Shown one piece after another: positions 9,264 through 16,880 of a DNA stretch of 39,113 nucleotides (position 1 is the first letter of the stretch; each line of letters begins with the position of its first letter). This DNA is from Salinivirgaceae bacterium (GTDB lineage: Bacteria > Bacteroidota > Bacteroidia > Bacteroidales > SZUA-534): NCBI GenBank assembly GCA_027858735.1, contig JAQICC010000089.1, positions 1 to 39,113 of the forward strand, given 5' to 3'. The notes under the pieces were generated by a model. It made no database searches. It saw only the letters and a list, made by a program, of their open reading frames with translations, and was not told where the DNA came from. Made by a program: the position numbers and the translations under genes.

Positions 9264-9334
9264 TTCACACAAAAATCGCAAAATAAAAAGGACGCAAAGT
9301 GTAAACTATACAACCTTTGTGTTCTTTGTGTGAA
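9264..9334. repeat. Imperfect palindrome with CACAAA/CTTTGTG units
   Basis: TTCACACAAA (9264-9273) pairs perfectly with TTTGTGTGAA (9325-9334), and an inner GGACGCAAAG pairs approximately with CCTTTGTGTTC. It lies between the lipoprotein stop and the GH3 start, and shares CTTTGTGT/ACAAAG units with the element at 22332-22500. It looks like a small intergenic palindromic repeat; as RNA it could affect stability between the two cistrons. Confidence 0.55.
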
Positions 9335-9364
9335 CTTTTCTTAGCAATTAATAAAAACAAATAC

Positions 9365-11782
9365 ATGAAATTAACTAAATCGTATTTAAAGAACCTCCTT
9401 ATTATAGGATTAATCGGTTTATCTACTTTTGCACAAAGCCAGAATATCTATCATAAAGGTTGGATCGATTTTAACAAAAACGGACAAATGGATGTTTACG
9501 AAGATCCTACAGCCGATATTGAAAAAAGAGTAGGTGATTTGGTTTCGCAAATGAATGTTGATGAAAAAACATGCCAGTGTGCCACACTTTATGGGTACGG
9601 ACGCGTATTAAAAGACAAACACCCCACTCCCGAATGGAAAAACGAAGTTTGGAAAGACGGTATTGCCAATATTGATGAAATGCTAAATGGTGTGAGTAAT
9701 CATACTACCTTTATTTCGAATGAATTTACTTACCCTCATGCCAACCATGCCGAAGGTATTAATAATGTACAGAAGTGGTTTGTGGAAGAAACCCGTCTTG
9801 GAATCCCTGTCGACTTTTCAAACGAAGGCATCCATGGTTTAAATCACGATAGAGCCACGCCCCTTCCCTCTCCCATTGCAACGGCAAGTACTTGGAATAA
9901 AGATTTGGTGTACAAAGCAGGTTTCATTGTGGGTCGCGAAGCTAAGGCTTTGGGATATACCAATGTGTATGCTCCTATTCTCGATGTAGCTCGCGATCAG
10001 CGTTGGGGACGTATTATTGAAACTTATGGAGAGGACCCTTTCTTAATTGCTGAATTAGGCTCGCAAATGGTGAAAGGCATTCATAGCGGTGGCGTTGCAT
10101 CAACCTTAAAGCATTTTGCTGTTTATGGCGTGCCAAAGGGTGGTCGTGATGGAAACGTACGCACCGATGCCCATGTATCGCCTCGCGAATTGCACGAATT
10201 GCATATGTATCCATTTCGCAAGGTAATTCAAGAAGCACACCCTGAAGGGGTAATGAGCAGTTACAACGACTGGAACGGCGAACCTGTTTCTGGTAGTCAT
10301 TATTTTTTAACCGAATTATTACGCGAAAAATATGGCTTTAATGGCTATGTGGTGTCCGACAGTCGTGCGGTTGAGTTTTTATTTGATAAACACAAGGTAT
10401 CTAAAACGTATCCCGATGCAGTAAAACAAGTAATGGAAGCTGGATTGAATGTTCGTACAGGTTTTTCTCCACCTTCTGACTATATTTTGCCTTTGCGAGA
10501 ACTTATTAGTGAAGGTAAATTATCAATGGCTACGCTCGATAAAAATGTATCAGAAGTGCTGAGAGTGAAATTCAAAATGGGTTTATTCGATCACCCTTAT
10601 GTTGAAGATCCTAAGAAAGCTAACGATATTGTAGCATCGGCCGATACGAAAGATTTTATGCTTGACATGGCACAACAAGCCCTGATATTATTGAAGAATA
10701 ATGACAATATTTTACCATTAGATATAGCTAATACAAAGAATATTTTAGTTACAGGTCCAATGGCCGATGAAAGTAAATATTTAGTGAGTCGCTATGGCCC
10801 ATCAAACATTGAACTGACTTCGGTTTTAAAAGGTATTCAGAATTATGTGGGTGAGCGTTCAAATGTTAGCTATTTTAAAGGCTGTTCTACTGTTGATGCC
10901 AACTGGCCCGAAAGTGAGCTAATTCAAACACCTTTAACCAGCGGTGAATTGGCTAGTATTGACTCTGCTGTTAAGCAAGCCGAACAATCGGATGCGATAA
11001 TCGCGGTTATGGGTGAAGATGAATTTATTGTTGGTGAAAGTAAATCGCGCACCAGCTTAGATTTGCCAGGGAGACAAACGCAATTACTAAAAGCTCTGAA
11101 AGCAACAGGCAAACCTGTAATTGTAATTTTAATAAATGGCCATCCGCTAACCATAAATTGGGCAAATAAATATATCGACGCCATTTTTGAAACTTGGTAT
11201 TCAAATTCAATGGTTGGTCGAGCAGTGGCAGAAGCTATTTTTGGCAATTACAATCCGGCAGGTCGTTTACCAGTAACAGTTCCAAAAACTGTAGGTCAAA
11301 TCGAATTTAATTTTCCTTACAAACAGTCGTCGCAATCAATGGCTGTTGAGCAAGGAACAGGTAGCAACGGAAGTGCGCGTGTTACTGGAGCTTTGTATCC
11401 TTTTGGTTATGGTTTAAGTTACACTACGTTTGAGTATTCAAATTTAAAGGTAACTCCTGAAAAACAGGGTCCTATGGGGCAAGTTACTGTAAGTGTTGAT
11501 GTAAAAAACACAGGAAAACTTAAGGGCGACGAAATAGTTCAATTATATCTAAAAGATATGGTAAGCAGTGTAATTACCTACGAATATATTTTACGAGGCT
11601 TTGATCGGGTTAGCTTAAATACAGGCGAAACAAAAACAGTAAATTTTGAGTTGACACCCGATGACATGTCAATTCTCGATAAGAACATGAATTATGTTGT
11701 AGAACCGGGTAAATTCCAAATTATGTTGGGAAGTTCATCAGTGGATATCCGATTAAAAAAAGAATTTGAGATTGAAGAATAA
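9365..11782 (+). CDS. Glycoside hydrolase family 3 enzyme (beta-glucosidase-like)
   Basis: An in-frame TTG at 9317 is inside the palindrome and yields no sensible N-terminus. ATG 9365 gives 805 aa starting with a signal peptide (cleavage near FAQSQ). Right after it, residues 35-47 form a DFNKNGQMD loop followed by VYED, an EF-hand-like calcium site seen in this GH3 subgroup. The GH3 barrel follows, with RDQRWGRIIETYGEDP, TLKHFAVYG and the nucleophile Asp in VVSDSRAV (D332). Most relatives have SDW here; Ser replaces the Trp. The alpha/beta sandwich (VLINGHPL, GRLPVTVPKTVGQI) and a C-terminal fibronectin III-like domain complete it. It probably finishes oligosaccharides made by the GH30 enzyme; the sugar is uncertain. 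Confidence 0.88.
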   Translation: MKLTKSYLKNLLIIGLIGLSTFAQSQNIYHKGWIDFNKNGQMDVYEDPTADIEKRVGDLVSQMNVDEKTCQCATLYGYGRVLKDKHPTPEWKNEVWKDGIANIDEMLNGVSNHTTFISNEFTYPHANHAEGINNVQKWFVEETRLGIPVDFSNEGIHGLNHDRATPLPSPIATASTWNKDLVYKAGFIVGREAKALGYTNVYAPILDVARDQRWGRIIETYGEDPFLIAELGSQMVKGIHSGGVASTLKHFAVYGVPKGGRDGNVRTDAHVSPRELHELHMYPFRKVIQEAHPEGVMSSYNDWNGEPVSGSHYFLTELLREKYGFNGYVVSDSRAVEFLFDKHKVSKTYPDAVKQVMEAGLNVRTGFSPPSDYILPLRELISEGKLSMATLDKNVSEVLRVKFKMGLFDHPYVEDPKKANDIVASADTKDFMLDMAQQALILLKNNDNILPLDIANTKNILVTGPMADESKYLVSRYGPSNIELTSVLKGIQNYVGERSNVSYFKGCSTVDANWPESELIQTPLTSGELASIDSAVKQAEQSDAIIAVMGEDEFIVGESKSRTSLDLPGRQTQLLKALKATGKPVIVILINGHPLTINWANKYIDAIFETWYSNSMVGRAVAEAIFGNYNPAGRLPVTVPKTVGQIEFNFPYKQSSQSMAVEQGTGSNGSARVTGALYPFGYGLSYTTFEYSNLKVTPEKQGPMGQVTVSVDVKNTGKLKGDEIVQLYLKDMVSSVITYEYILRGFDRVSLNTGETKTVNFELTPDDMSILDKNMNYVVEPGKFQIMLGSSSVDIRLKKEFEIEE

Positions 11783-11813
11783 GATTTTATAAACTTTAAA
11801 AATTTAAATACAC

Positions 11814-12713
11814 ATGAAAAACAGCAATTCTACTGAAAAAAAAATACAACTTTCTAAATTAGTTTTGGGTTTGTGGCGCTTGCCAAACATTACAGATGAT
11901 GAAATTCTTTCAATCATAAATTCAGCCATAGAATTAGGCATAACTTCCATCGATCAAGCTGATATTTATGGTGGGTATGAAAGTCAAATTTATTTTGGCA
12001 GGGCCTTAAAAAAAGATAAAACATTACGTAAAAAAATACAAATAATTAGTAAAACAGGTATTATATTACCCAATTCAGCGTTCTCAAAATCGGGAATTGG
12101 GTTTTATGATTCAGGCGAGAACCATATCATTCAATCGGTTGAAACATCATTAACCGATATGGGAACCGATTATATGGATTTGCTTTTAATTCACCGACCC
12201 GATTTGTTAATGCATCCAAATGATTTGGACGAAACCCTGCAAAAACTAAAAAAACAAGGAAAAGTACTGCATTTTGGGGTGTCAAATTTTAGCCCAAGCC
12301 AGTTTGAAATGTATAGGAAAAATATGGAAACACCTCTGGAAACCAATCAGGTTGAATTCTCATTAATGCACCTTAATCCATTATTTGACGGAACATTTGA
12401 CAATTGCTTGCAGCATAACATTAGCCCCATGATATGGTCGCCATTAGGTGGTGGAGATTTATTTACCAGCAACGAAAAGCAAGCTATCGAAATTAGAACC
12501 GTATTAAGCAAAATTGGTGAAGAACTAGGCGGAGCATCTATTGATCAAGTAGCATTAGCGTGGATAATGAAACATCCTTCGAATCCGAATACAGTAATTG
12601 GTACGCTAAAACCCGAACGAATTAAATTATCAACTGAAGCATTGAACCTTGATTTGAGCAGAGAACAATGGTACCGTATTCTAATTGCAGCACAGGGTCA
12701 CAATATGGCGTAG
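11814..12713 (+). CDS. Aldo/keto reductase (YdhF-like)
   Basis: The 299-aa cytoplasmic protein has the aldo/keto reductase barrel: LGLWRL near the start, IDQADIYGGYESQ containing the catalytic Asp (D47) and Tyr (Y52), the Lys in IISKTGI, the His in LLIHRPD, and GKVLHFGVSNF. The C-terminal TVIGTLKPERI segment fits NADPH binding. Overall it looks most like the YdhF group. It starts 31 bases after the GH3 gene and is the last + gene of the glycan locus, so it may reduce an aldehyde or keto sugar derived from the glycan. The substrate is inferred from context only. Confidence 0.85.
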   Translation: MKNSNSTEKKIQLSKLVLGLWRLPNITDDEILSIINSAIELGITSIDQADIYGGYESQIYFGRALKKDKTLRKKIQIISKTGIILPNSAFSKSGIGFYDSGENHIIQSVETSLTDMGTDYMDLLLIHRPDLLMHPNDLDETLQKLKKQGKVLHFGVSNFSPSQFEMYRKNMETPLETNQVEFSLMHLNPLFDGTFDNCLQHNISPMIWSPLGGGDLFTSNEKQAIEIRTVLSKIGEELGGASIDQVALAWIMKHPSNPNTVIGTLKPERIKLSTEALNLDLSREQWYRILIAAQGHNMA

Positions 12714-12802
12714 ATTATAGTCATAAATGCTGAATTAAAAAAGGATAAAAAGAAGGTCATAAAATAAACCAAATGCTAAATTTATTGTTACTCCTAAATT
12801 AG

Positions 12803-12859
12803 ACTTAGACCCAAATTGAGCGATTCGCTATCGCAAATCTGCTCAATTTGGGTTTAAGT
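12803..12859. terminator. Long hairpin between convergent genes
   Basis: A 19-base arm (12803-12821) pairs with 12841-12859 with one G-T wobble; the core is ACCCAAATTGAGC. The 19-base loop (GATTCGCTATCGCAAATCT) is itself partly palindromic. It lies between the + aldo/keto reductase and the - AEC transporter gene. There is no strong T run on either side, so it may act as a bidirectional terminator or mRNA 3'-end stabiliser, or be a repeat element. Confidence 0.5.
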
Positions 12860-12934
12860 TATATGTAACCCTAAAAGGAAGTATTATGGACTTTATAGAC
12901 AAAATCTAGATAAGAATATTAAACTGCAACTACT

Positions 12935-13888
12935 TTATTTTGCCATATTCCATACTGAAAACCAGAACGGTATGGTCACTAAACAAAATACATAAGCAAT
13001 CAGCATCATGCTACCAACTTCCTGAACTTTTCCACCATATTTTTTCACTTGCAAAATTATTTGGGTAGCTGGGGCTACTGAGGCTTGAATAACAAGCATA
13101 TCAGCAATTAGTGGATATGCTTGTGCAATATTGGTTTGCAATAAAACAAATATTGTTATCACAGGCATTATTAATAGTTTGGTAGATATTACCTTAATAA
13201 CATCAACAAAATGCGGCATTTTTTTTAAGGCAATACTGCCTAAGGTTGCTCCCAGAATTAGTGTAGCTGAGGGTATTGCTGCTTGTCCTATAAAATCGAT
13301 TGGTAGTAGAACTATTTTAGGAATAAATTTACTTACCGAAGTTAGAACCAACAATACAGCAAATATTGTTGTAATAAACATGGGGTTTAGTAATGCTTTA
13401 AACGAAAATTGGGAATTCTCATCACTGGTAACCATAAACTTACCTACACTCCAAAGCATAGGTATTACCCCCATTACAAACAGAAAAGTATAAGCCGCAA
13501 ATTCATCAAACTGATCGGCAAAAACAAGTTGTCCAATGGGTAAAACCATATAATTGGCATTCATAAAGCCAGCTATAGCTATAAATGAACGTTTTTCTTT
13601 AAGTTTTCTTAAATAGAATAATGAAGCTAATCCCAAGCCAAGGCTAATCATAAATATAGCCAACAGCGGCAACATCCACCAATATGTAAACTCCTCAGGT
13701 TTAAAGTATTGAATTATTTTGGCAAAAGTTAAACACGGTAATAGTAAAATAACTGTTATGTGCGAAAGGGCTTTTATATGTTCATCGTTTAAAACGCCTT
13801 TGCGTAAAAGAATTCCACTTGCTAATCCAATTATAAAAATAACTAGAACAGCTTTAAATATAGGAAGGAAATAGGTGAAAAATTCCAT
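12935..13888 (-). CDS. AEC (auxin efflux carrier) family transporter
   Basis: The 317-aa protein is almost entirely hydrophobic with about ten predicted membrane helices, in two halves separated by a more polar stretch near the middle (KFMVTSDENSQFSF). Features such as LLLPCLTFAKIIQYF, FMNANYMVLPIGQLVF and SVAPATQIILQVKKYGG fit the AEC/MleP family of secondary transporters, whose bacterial members move malate or other organic anions. The substrate cannot be deduced. It is the last gene of a - strand cluster, 11 bases after the S4 protein stop, so it is probably cotranscribed with it. Confidence 0.85.
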   Translation of the reverse strand: MEFFTYFLPIFKAVLVIFIIGLASGILLRKGVLNDEHIKALSHITVILLLPCLTFAKIIQYFKPEEFTYWWMLPLLAIFMISLGLGLASLFYLRKLKEKRSFIAIAGFMNANYMVLPIGQLVFADQFDEFAAYTFLFVMGVIPMLWSVGKFMVTSDENSQFSFKALLNPMFITTIFAVLLVLTSVSKFIPKIVLLPIDFIGQAAIPSATLILGATLGSIALKKMPHFVDVIKVISTKLLIMPVITIFVLLQTNIAQAYPLIADMLVIQASVAPATQIILQVKKYGGKVQEVGSMMLIAYVFCLVTIPFWFSVWNMAK

Positions 13889-13899
13889 TTGTATATGGG

Positions 13900-14121
13900 C
13901 TACATTACAACAATTTCTTCGCCCTCAAACTGAATTTTATCGCCTTTGCGAATCTTAGCTCTTTTACGCGTATCGACTTTCCCATTAAGTTTTACAAGGC
14001 CATCTGTTATGCAAATATTTGCCACAGCCCCACTTTCAACTACCTGAGTAGCTTTTAAAAGCTTATTTAACTCAATGTATGCTGTTTCTATGTCCCCGTC
14101 TCTGAGTTTAAATTCAATCAT
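13900..14121 (-). CDS. Small S4-domain RNA-binding protein (YbcJ-like)
   Basis: The 73-aa protein is little more than one S4 fold: an N-terminal acidic lead-in, then IELNKLLKATQVVESGAVA, a VKLNGKVDTRKRAKIRKGD loop with the basic cluster that contacts RNA, and a final FEGEEIVVM strand. It resembles E. coli YbcJ, a small S4 protein implicated in RNA or ribosome binding, though no exact role is established. It overlaps the end of the nitroreductase gene by 8 bases, indicating translational coupling. Confidence 0.85.
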   Translation of the reverse strand: MIEFKLRDGDIETAYIELNKLLKATQVVESGAVANICITDGLVKLNGKVDTRKRAKIRKGDKIQFEGEEIVVM

Positions 14122-14635
14122 TGTTAATGGAATTATAATAAACGAATTCGTTTATATTTTTTCTTTTCTTTTCAGGTTTTACAGTTTCATCAGGATAACC
14201 CAATGGAATAAGAGCAATTGGTTCTAGATACTCTGGAATTGCAAAATCATCTATTATTTTTTGAACATCAAAATTACAAACCCAACAGGTGGCCAGTTCT
14301 TTTGCTGTTGCTGCAAGGGTAAAATGATCAATAAATATGGACAAATCAATATCGGCATGATTTTTACCATCACTGCGGTGCCAAGCATTATTTTTGTCTG
14401 CTAAGGCAATAACAACTATAGGCGCAGTTTCAATCCACGATCTCTTATAACTGGAATGAATATTCTGCAAGATTTCAGGCTTATTAACTACAATAAACTT
14501 CCAAGGTTGAAAATTAACTGCAGAAGGAGCAAACCTACATGTTTCGAACAATTCGTTTAAAATATCATCTGAAACCGGTTTAACAAGAAAACTTCTGCAA
14601 GAGTAGCGTTTTAAAACCAATTGCTTAAAATCCAT
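14114..14635 (-). CDS. Nitroreductase family protein
   Basis: The 173-aa protein shows the FMN-binding nitroreductase pattern: RYSCRSFLVKPV near the N-terminus (family RRSxRxF motif), CRFAPSAVNFQPWKFIVV, a central DIDLSIFIDHFTLAATAKELATCWV helix region, and ALIPLGYPDE near the C-terminus. Such enzymes use NAD(P)H to reduce nitroaromatics, quinones or enones; the natural substrate is unknown. The start is 2 bases after the tatA stop and the 3' end overlaps the S4 gene, so the three genes form a compact operon. Confidence 0.88.
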   Translation of the reverse strand: MDFKQLVLKRYSCRSFLVKPVSDDILNELFETCRFAPSAVNFQPWKFIVVNKPEILQNIHSSYKRSWIETAPIVVIALADKNNAWHRSDGKNHADIDLSIFIDHFTLAATAKELATCWVCNFDVQKIIDDFAIPEYLEPIALIPLGYPDETVKPEKKRKNINEFVYYNSINND

Positions 14636-14637
14636 AA

Positions 14638-14823
14638 TTATTTGGTTTCCTCATCGATTATATCATCATCGGTATTAGCCTTTTTGAACTCTTTAATACC
14701 CTTGCCAATTCCCCTCATTAGCTCTGGAATTTTACGACCTCCAAAAATGATAATAATGATTACCAAAATAAGGATAATTTCTTGTCCGCCCAGAAATCCT
14801 AAAAATATTGTAGAAAATGTCAT
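14638..14823 (-). CDS. tatA: Twin-arginine translocase subunit TatA
   Basis: The 61-aa protein has one N-terminal transmembrane helix (about 13-29, GGQEIILILVIIIIIFGG), the conserved FGGRKIPELMRGIGKGIKEFKKA hinge and amphipathic helix, and a short acidic tail (DDDIIDEE). These define the TatA/TatE family, which forms the pore for folded twin-arginine substrates. TatE or a TatA paralogue cannot be excluded. No tatC or tatB is adjacent. It is first in a tight run with nitroreductase, S4 protein and AEC transporter; the gap to the upstream small gene is 66 bases. Confidence 0.9.
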   Translation of the reverse strand: MTFSTIFLGFLGGQEIILILVIIIIIFGGRKIPELMRGIGKGIKEFKKANTDDDIIDEETK

Positions 14824-14889
14824 ATCAAAATGTTTTATAAGTCAAAGTTATAAAACTGTTCCAAAATATGTGAGTGTAATTGTAATTTA

Positions 14890-15123
14890 TTATGGCTTAC
14901 GTTCTAAGCGAGCCAATTCATCAGATCCAAATAAGGTAGGATAATCATCTTCAAGATTACGTAAAACCTTAGTAAACAGAGCCTCACGTATTACTTTCGA
15001 TTTATTTATTATTTTATGCTTTTTGCAATACTGGTTTAAGGCATCAATTTCGTAATCGTTAAGCAATATTTGGTGCTTATGCTTACGTCGAAGTGTTCTG
15101 TATTGCTGTGAGTTTACTGACAT
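14890..15123 (-). CDS. Small RHH-like putative DNA-binding protein
   Basis: I do not recognise a named gene. The 77-aa basic protein has a strand-like segment (HQILLNDYE), a helix (IDALNQYCKKHKI) and NKSKVIREALFTKVLRNL, the order expected of a ribbon-helix-helix domain. The C-terminal tail (FGSDELARLERKP) is polar. CAAAAATA at 15140-15147 reads as a TATTTTTG -7 box on the minus strand, 17-24 bases before the ATG, but I see no clear -33 element. It could be a local regulator of the tatA cluster or a small housekeeping DNA-binding protein; it is not evidently paired with a toxin. Confidence 0.6.
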   Translation of the reverse strand: MSVNSQQYRTLRRKHKHQILLNDYEIDALNQYCKKHKIINKSKVIREALFTKVLRNLEDDYPTLFGSDELARLERKP

Positions 15124-15600
15124 TGCATTTAATTTTAAACAAAAATAGAGCTTTACAAAGGCTACACCTAAGAAAAGTCACCAAAGTAATTAACAGAACA
15201 TTGTTAATTATTAACAATAGAATGTTTCCTAATTTACAATCTCACTAAAGTGAAAATAACAAATTAATCAAAACATTCATGATTGGGTATCCCAAACAGG
15301 GCAACCGTATTTAAAACCTTCGTCTATAAAGCAAAATATTTTCTCCACGAATTAACACTAATTCAAAATCAACAAAAGTTGATTTAAACAGTTTTTCGTG
15401 TAAACCGGCCTGCCGTTGAGGCCAGGTTGCGAAACCCTTGAAATATAAAGATATATCGGCATATTCCGACGCTCCTGAAGTAAATTCGGGCTTTACATCT
15501 ACATCAAACTAAATGCATAAATTATTCAGGCTTAGCTAACCGACCGTTTTACAATGCAGAAAGATTCTGCGAATGCTTTCGGATTAAAGCTAATATTAAC
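15124..15600. other. Repeat-rich noncoding stretch
   Basis: No gene is seen. It holds several short palindromes: TTGGG/CCCAA near 15284-15294, AAATCAAC-AAAA-GTTGATTT at 15366-15385, and GGCCT-GCCGTTG-AGGCC at 15407-15423. It also holds one copy of an interspersed repeat at 15440-15529. The section from about 15400 is richer in GC than its surroundings. Confidence 0.6.
15440..15529 (+). repeat. Interspersed repeat, copy A
   Basis: This 90-base segment matches the reverse complement of 31226-31320 with 11 mismatches and one 5-base gap (about 88% identity by hand alignment). Shared blocks include GAAATATAAAGATAT, ATTCCGACGC, TAAATTCGGG and CTACATCAAACTAAA. Both copies lie between genes. The CCTGAA/TTCGGG hairpin at about 15475-15490 keeps pairing through a G-T wobble. 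Similarity may extend upstream towards 15388 with lower identity. Confidence 0.7.
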
Positions 15601-15633
15601 AAAGAAAAAGGCCGCTCCATTTCTGAAGCAGCC
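15601..15633 (-). terminator. Intrinsic terminator of the T9SS protein gene
   Basis: On the minus strand GGCTGCT (15633-15627) pairs with AGCGGCC (15616-15610), including one G-U pair, and is followed directly by TTTTTCTTT. It lies 34 bases after the stop of the T9SS cargo gene and is a good Rho-independent terminator for it. Confidence 0.8.
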
Positions 15634-15666
15634 CCAAACAAACTGTAAACTATCTATGAAAAAAAA

Positions 15667-16440
15667 CTATTCTATCATTATTTTTCGTGAAATAACCCGT
15701 TTACCTTGTAATATTTGAAGTATAAATGGGCCTAAACCATGCTCTTTTAATTGGATGTTTCTACTGTACTCACTATTAAAATCTCTTAACTTTTCTTCAA
15801 AAACCACTTGTCCTACCATATTGCTTATTTTCACGCTTGTATTTCCAGGTTCCGAAAGCTTAAAGTTTACATGAATACCATCGGTTGTTGGATTTGGGTA
15901 AAACTTTACAAATTCAAATTCAGGTTCTTTTATTCCTGATTTTAATGCTTTACTTTTAAATCCATTTATGTCATTTTCTGTCAATTCATCAAGTACAATG
16001 CGGGTTTGCACTATTATTACTTTATTACCGTTCTCATCTTCAATAACATCAAGCAAGCTATCTACATTTTTAATATCATGTTCTTTGTTAATAAAAACCA
16101 TCTCGCCTTTGCGTTCTATTTTAATGTGTTCTCCATCATCTCCAATAAAAATTAGATCATTTTCAAGGCCATCAAGCATAACTTCAATTTTCTTATCAAT
16201 TGAATCTTCCAAGCCGTCAATGTCGCCAAATTCTTCAATTCTTTCCATCTTTCCATCTTCCAATATTTGAATGGTTTTTACAATTACCTCAATAGAATTA
16301 TCATCCGGCTTTATCTGTTTCTTAACTTTAATTACTTTTACATCTTCCGATATACTTTGCCCATAAGCATAACTACCCAAAAAACTGGCAATTAAAATTA
16401 CTAAGATAATCACAGGTGCAAAAAGGTAGTTTTGTTTCAT
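15667..16440 (-). CDS. Secreted protein with T9SS type A sorting domain
   Basis: The 257-aa protein begins with a signal peptide (hydrophobic 8-27, cleavage near SYAYGQ). The middle (about 30-170) is acidic and charge-rich, with repeated beta-like phrases (KVIIVQTRIVLDELTEND) and no family I recognise. The last 80 residues form a type IX secretion C-terminal domain: FVKFYPNPTTDG, VKISNMVGQVVFEEKL, and a final VISRKIMIE. The protein is thus expected to cross the outer membrane by T9SS and be released or attached to the surface. It faces the RprX-like kinase gene across a shared control region and probably has a long structured 5' leader. Function unknown; a regulated stress or envelope role is inference. 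Confidence 0.8.
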   Translation of the reverse strand: MKQNYLFAPVIILVILIASFLGSYAYGQSISEDVKVIKVKKQIKPDDNSIEVIVKTIQILEDGKMERIEEFGDIDGLEDSIDKKIEVMLDGLENDLIFIGDDGEHIKIERKGEMVFINKEHDIKNVDSLLDVIEDENGNKVIIVQTRIVLDELTENDINGFKSKALKSGIKEPEFEFVKFYPNPTTDGIHVNFKLSEPGNTSVKISNMVGQVVFEEKLRDFNSEYSRNIQLKEHGLGPFILQILQGKRVISRKIMIE

Positions 16441-16504
16441 ATTAAAAATATTTTATGGGTTTAATAATATGACTTTTAGAAAATCCCAATAACTCGTTAT
16501 ACTT

Positions 16505-16551
16505 GTTTGATAAGTATTCAGTTAACTAGCTAAACTGATACTTTATCAAGC
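16505..16551. repeat. Inverted repeat in the T9SS gene leader
   Basis: The arm at 16505-16524 (core TTGATAAGTAT, CAGTT) pairs with 16531-16551 with only single-base bulges, around a 6-base loop ACTAGC. If transcribed leftwards it would form a hairpin of about 20 bp some 65 bases before the T9SS gene ATG. It lacks a T run on the minus strand, so a terminator is not obvious; an RNA regulatory element or protein-binding palindrome is possible. Confidence 0.6.
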
Positions 16552-16642
16552 TTCGAAAGCCTTGTTCTTGGAATTTTCTTTTAAGTCTCTTTCATGACAT
16601 GCGGATTATACTATTCTATTAAATCATTTTTTTTTCAACATT

Positions 16643-16721
16643 GTTAGCATTGAAAGATGAAATTTAAAAACTGCGCTTTTAAAAAGTTTTTAAAATTTCA
16701 TCTCTATTTTCAATGCATAAC
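16643..16721. repeat. Long imperfect inverted repeat in divergent control region
   Basis: The arm 16643-16672 (GTTA, GCATTGAAA, GATGAAATTT, AAAAACT) pairs with 16685-16721, with a one-base bulge, a short unpaired stretch (about 16703-16707) and a two-base bulge. The inner stem alone is 17 bp, around a 12-base loop. No ORF is inside. It could be a folded leader element of the minus transcript or a small MITE-like insertion; no clear target duplication was found. Confidence 0.6.
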
Positions 16722-16786
16722 ATACAACAACTATTTATTAAAGCCTAGTTAACTATGAAGAAAAGACTAACTTAAACTTGATGGAA

Positions 16787-16794
16787 CAAATGTA
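16787..16794 (-). promoter_or_regulatory. Putative -7 box for the T9SS protein gene
   Basis: CAAATGTA here reads TACATTTG on the minus strand, an exact match to the Bacteroidota TAnnTTTG box. No good -33 TTG lies upstream of it; instead the GTTAA array begins 23 bases upstream, as expected for an activator-dependent promoter. Transcription would start near 16780, giving a leader of about 340 nt. Confidence 0.45.
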
Positions 16795-16814
16795 GGGAAC
16801 TAATGATAACCATT

Positions 16815-16866
16815 TGGTTAAGGGCCGGTTAAAAACTGTTAAGGTTAGGTTAAAATAAGTTAAAGC
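16815..16866 (+). promoter_or_regulatory. Phased GTTAA direct-repeat array, likely response-regulator site
   Basis: GTTAA occurs at 16817, 16828, 16838, 16849 and 16859: five direct repeats at 11, 10, 11 and 10 bp, one per DNA turn, mostly preceded by G. This is the arrangement OmpR/PhoB-family regulators bind. The last unit lies at the -33 position of the kinase promoter (-7 at 16881) and the first 23 bases from the opposite -7 box at 16794. I infer that the adjacent RprY-like regulator binds here and controls both directions. Confidence 0.65.
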
Positions 16867-16880
16867 TTCAATTCTTTTTA

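Noticed and set aside
9317-9364. Upstream TTG start for the GH3 gene
   Set aside because: It lies inside the 9264-9334 palindrome and would bury the signal peptide; ATG 9365 starts directly with it.
10924-11247. 107-codon open frame on the minus strand
   Set aside because: It lies wholly inside the GH3 gene, has no family features and mirrors its codon pattern.
14621-14944. 107-codon open frame opposite tatA
   Set aside because: It is the complement of tatA and its flanks; tatA is the clear gene.
15440-15529. RNA gene such as tRNA
   Set aside because: No cloverleaf or conserved T-loop could be drawn; the partner copy shows it is a repeat.
16815-16866. GTTAA repeats as a CRISPR or microsatellite
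   Set aside because: Units are only 5-6 bases with one-turn spacing and no spacers; a regulator-binding array fits better.
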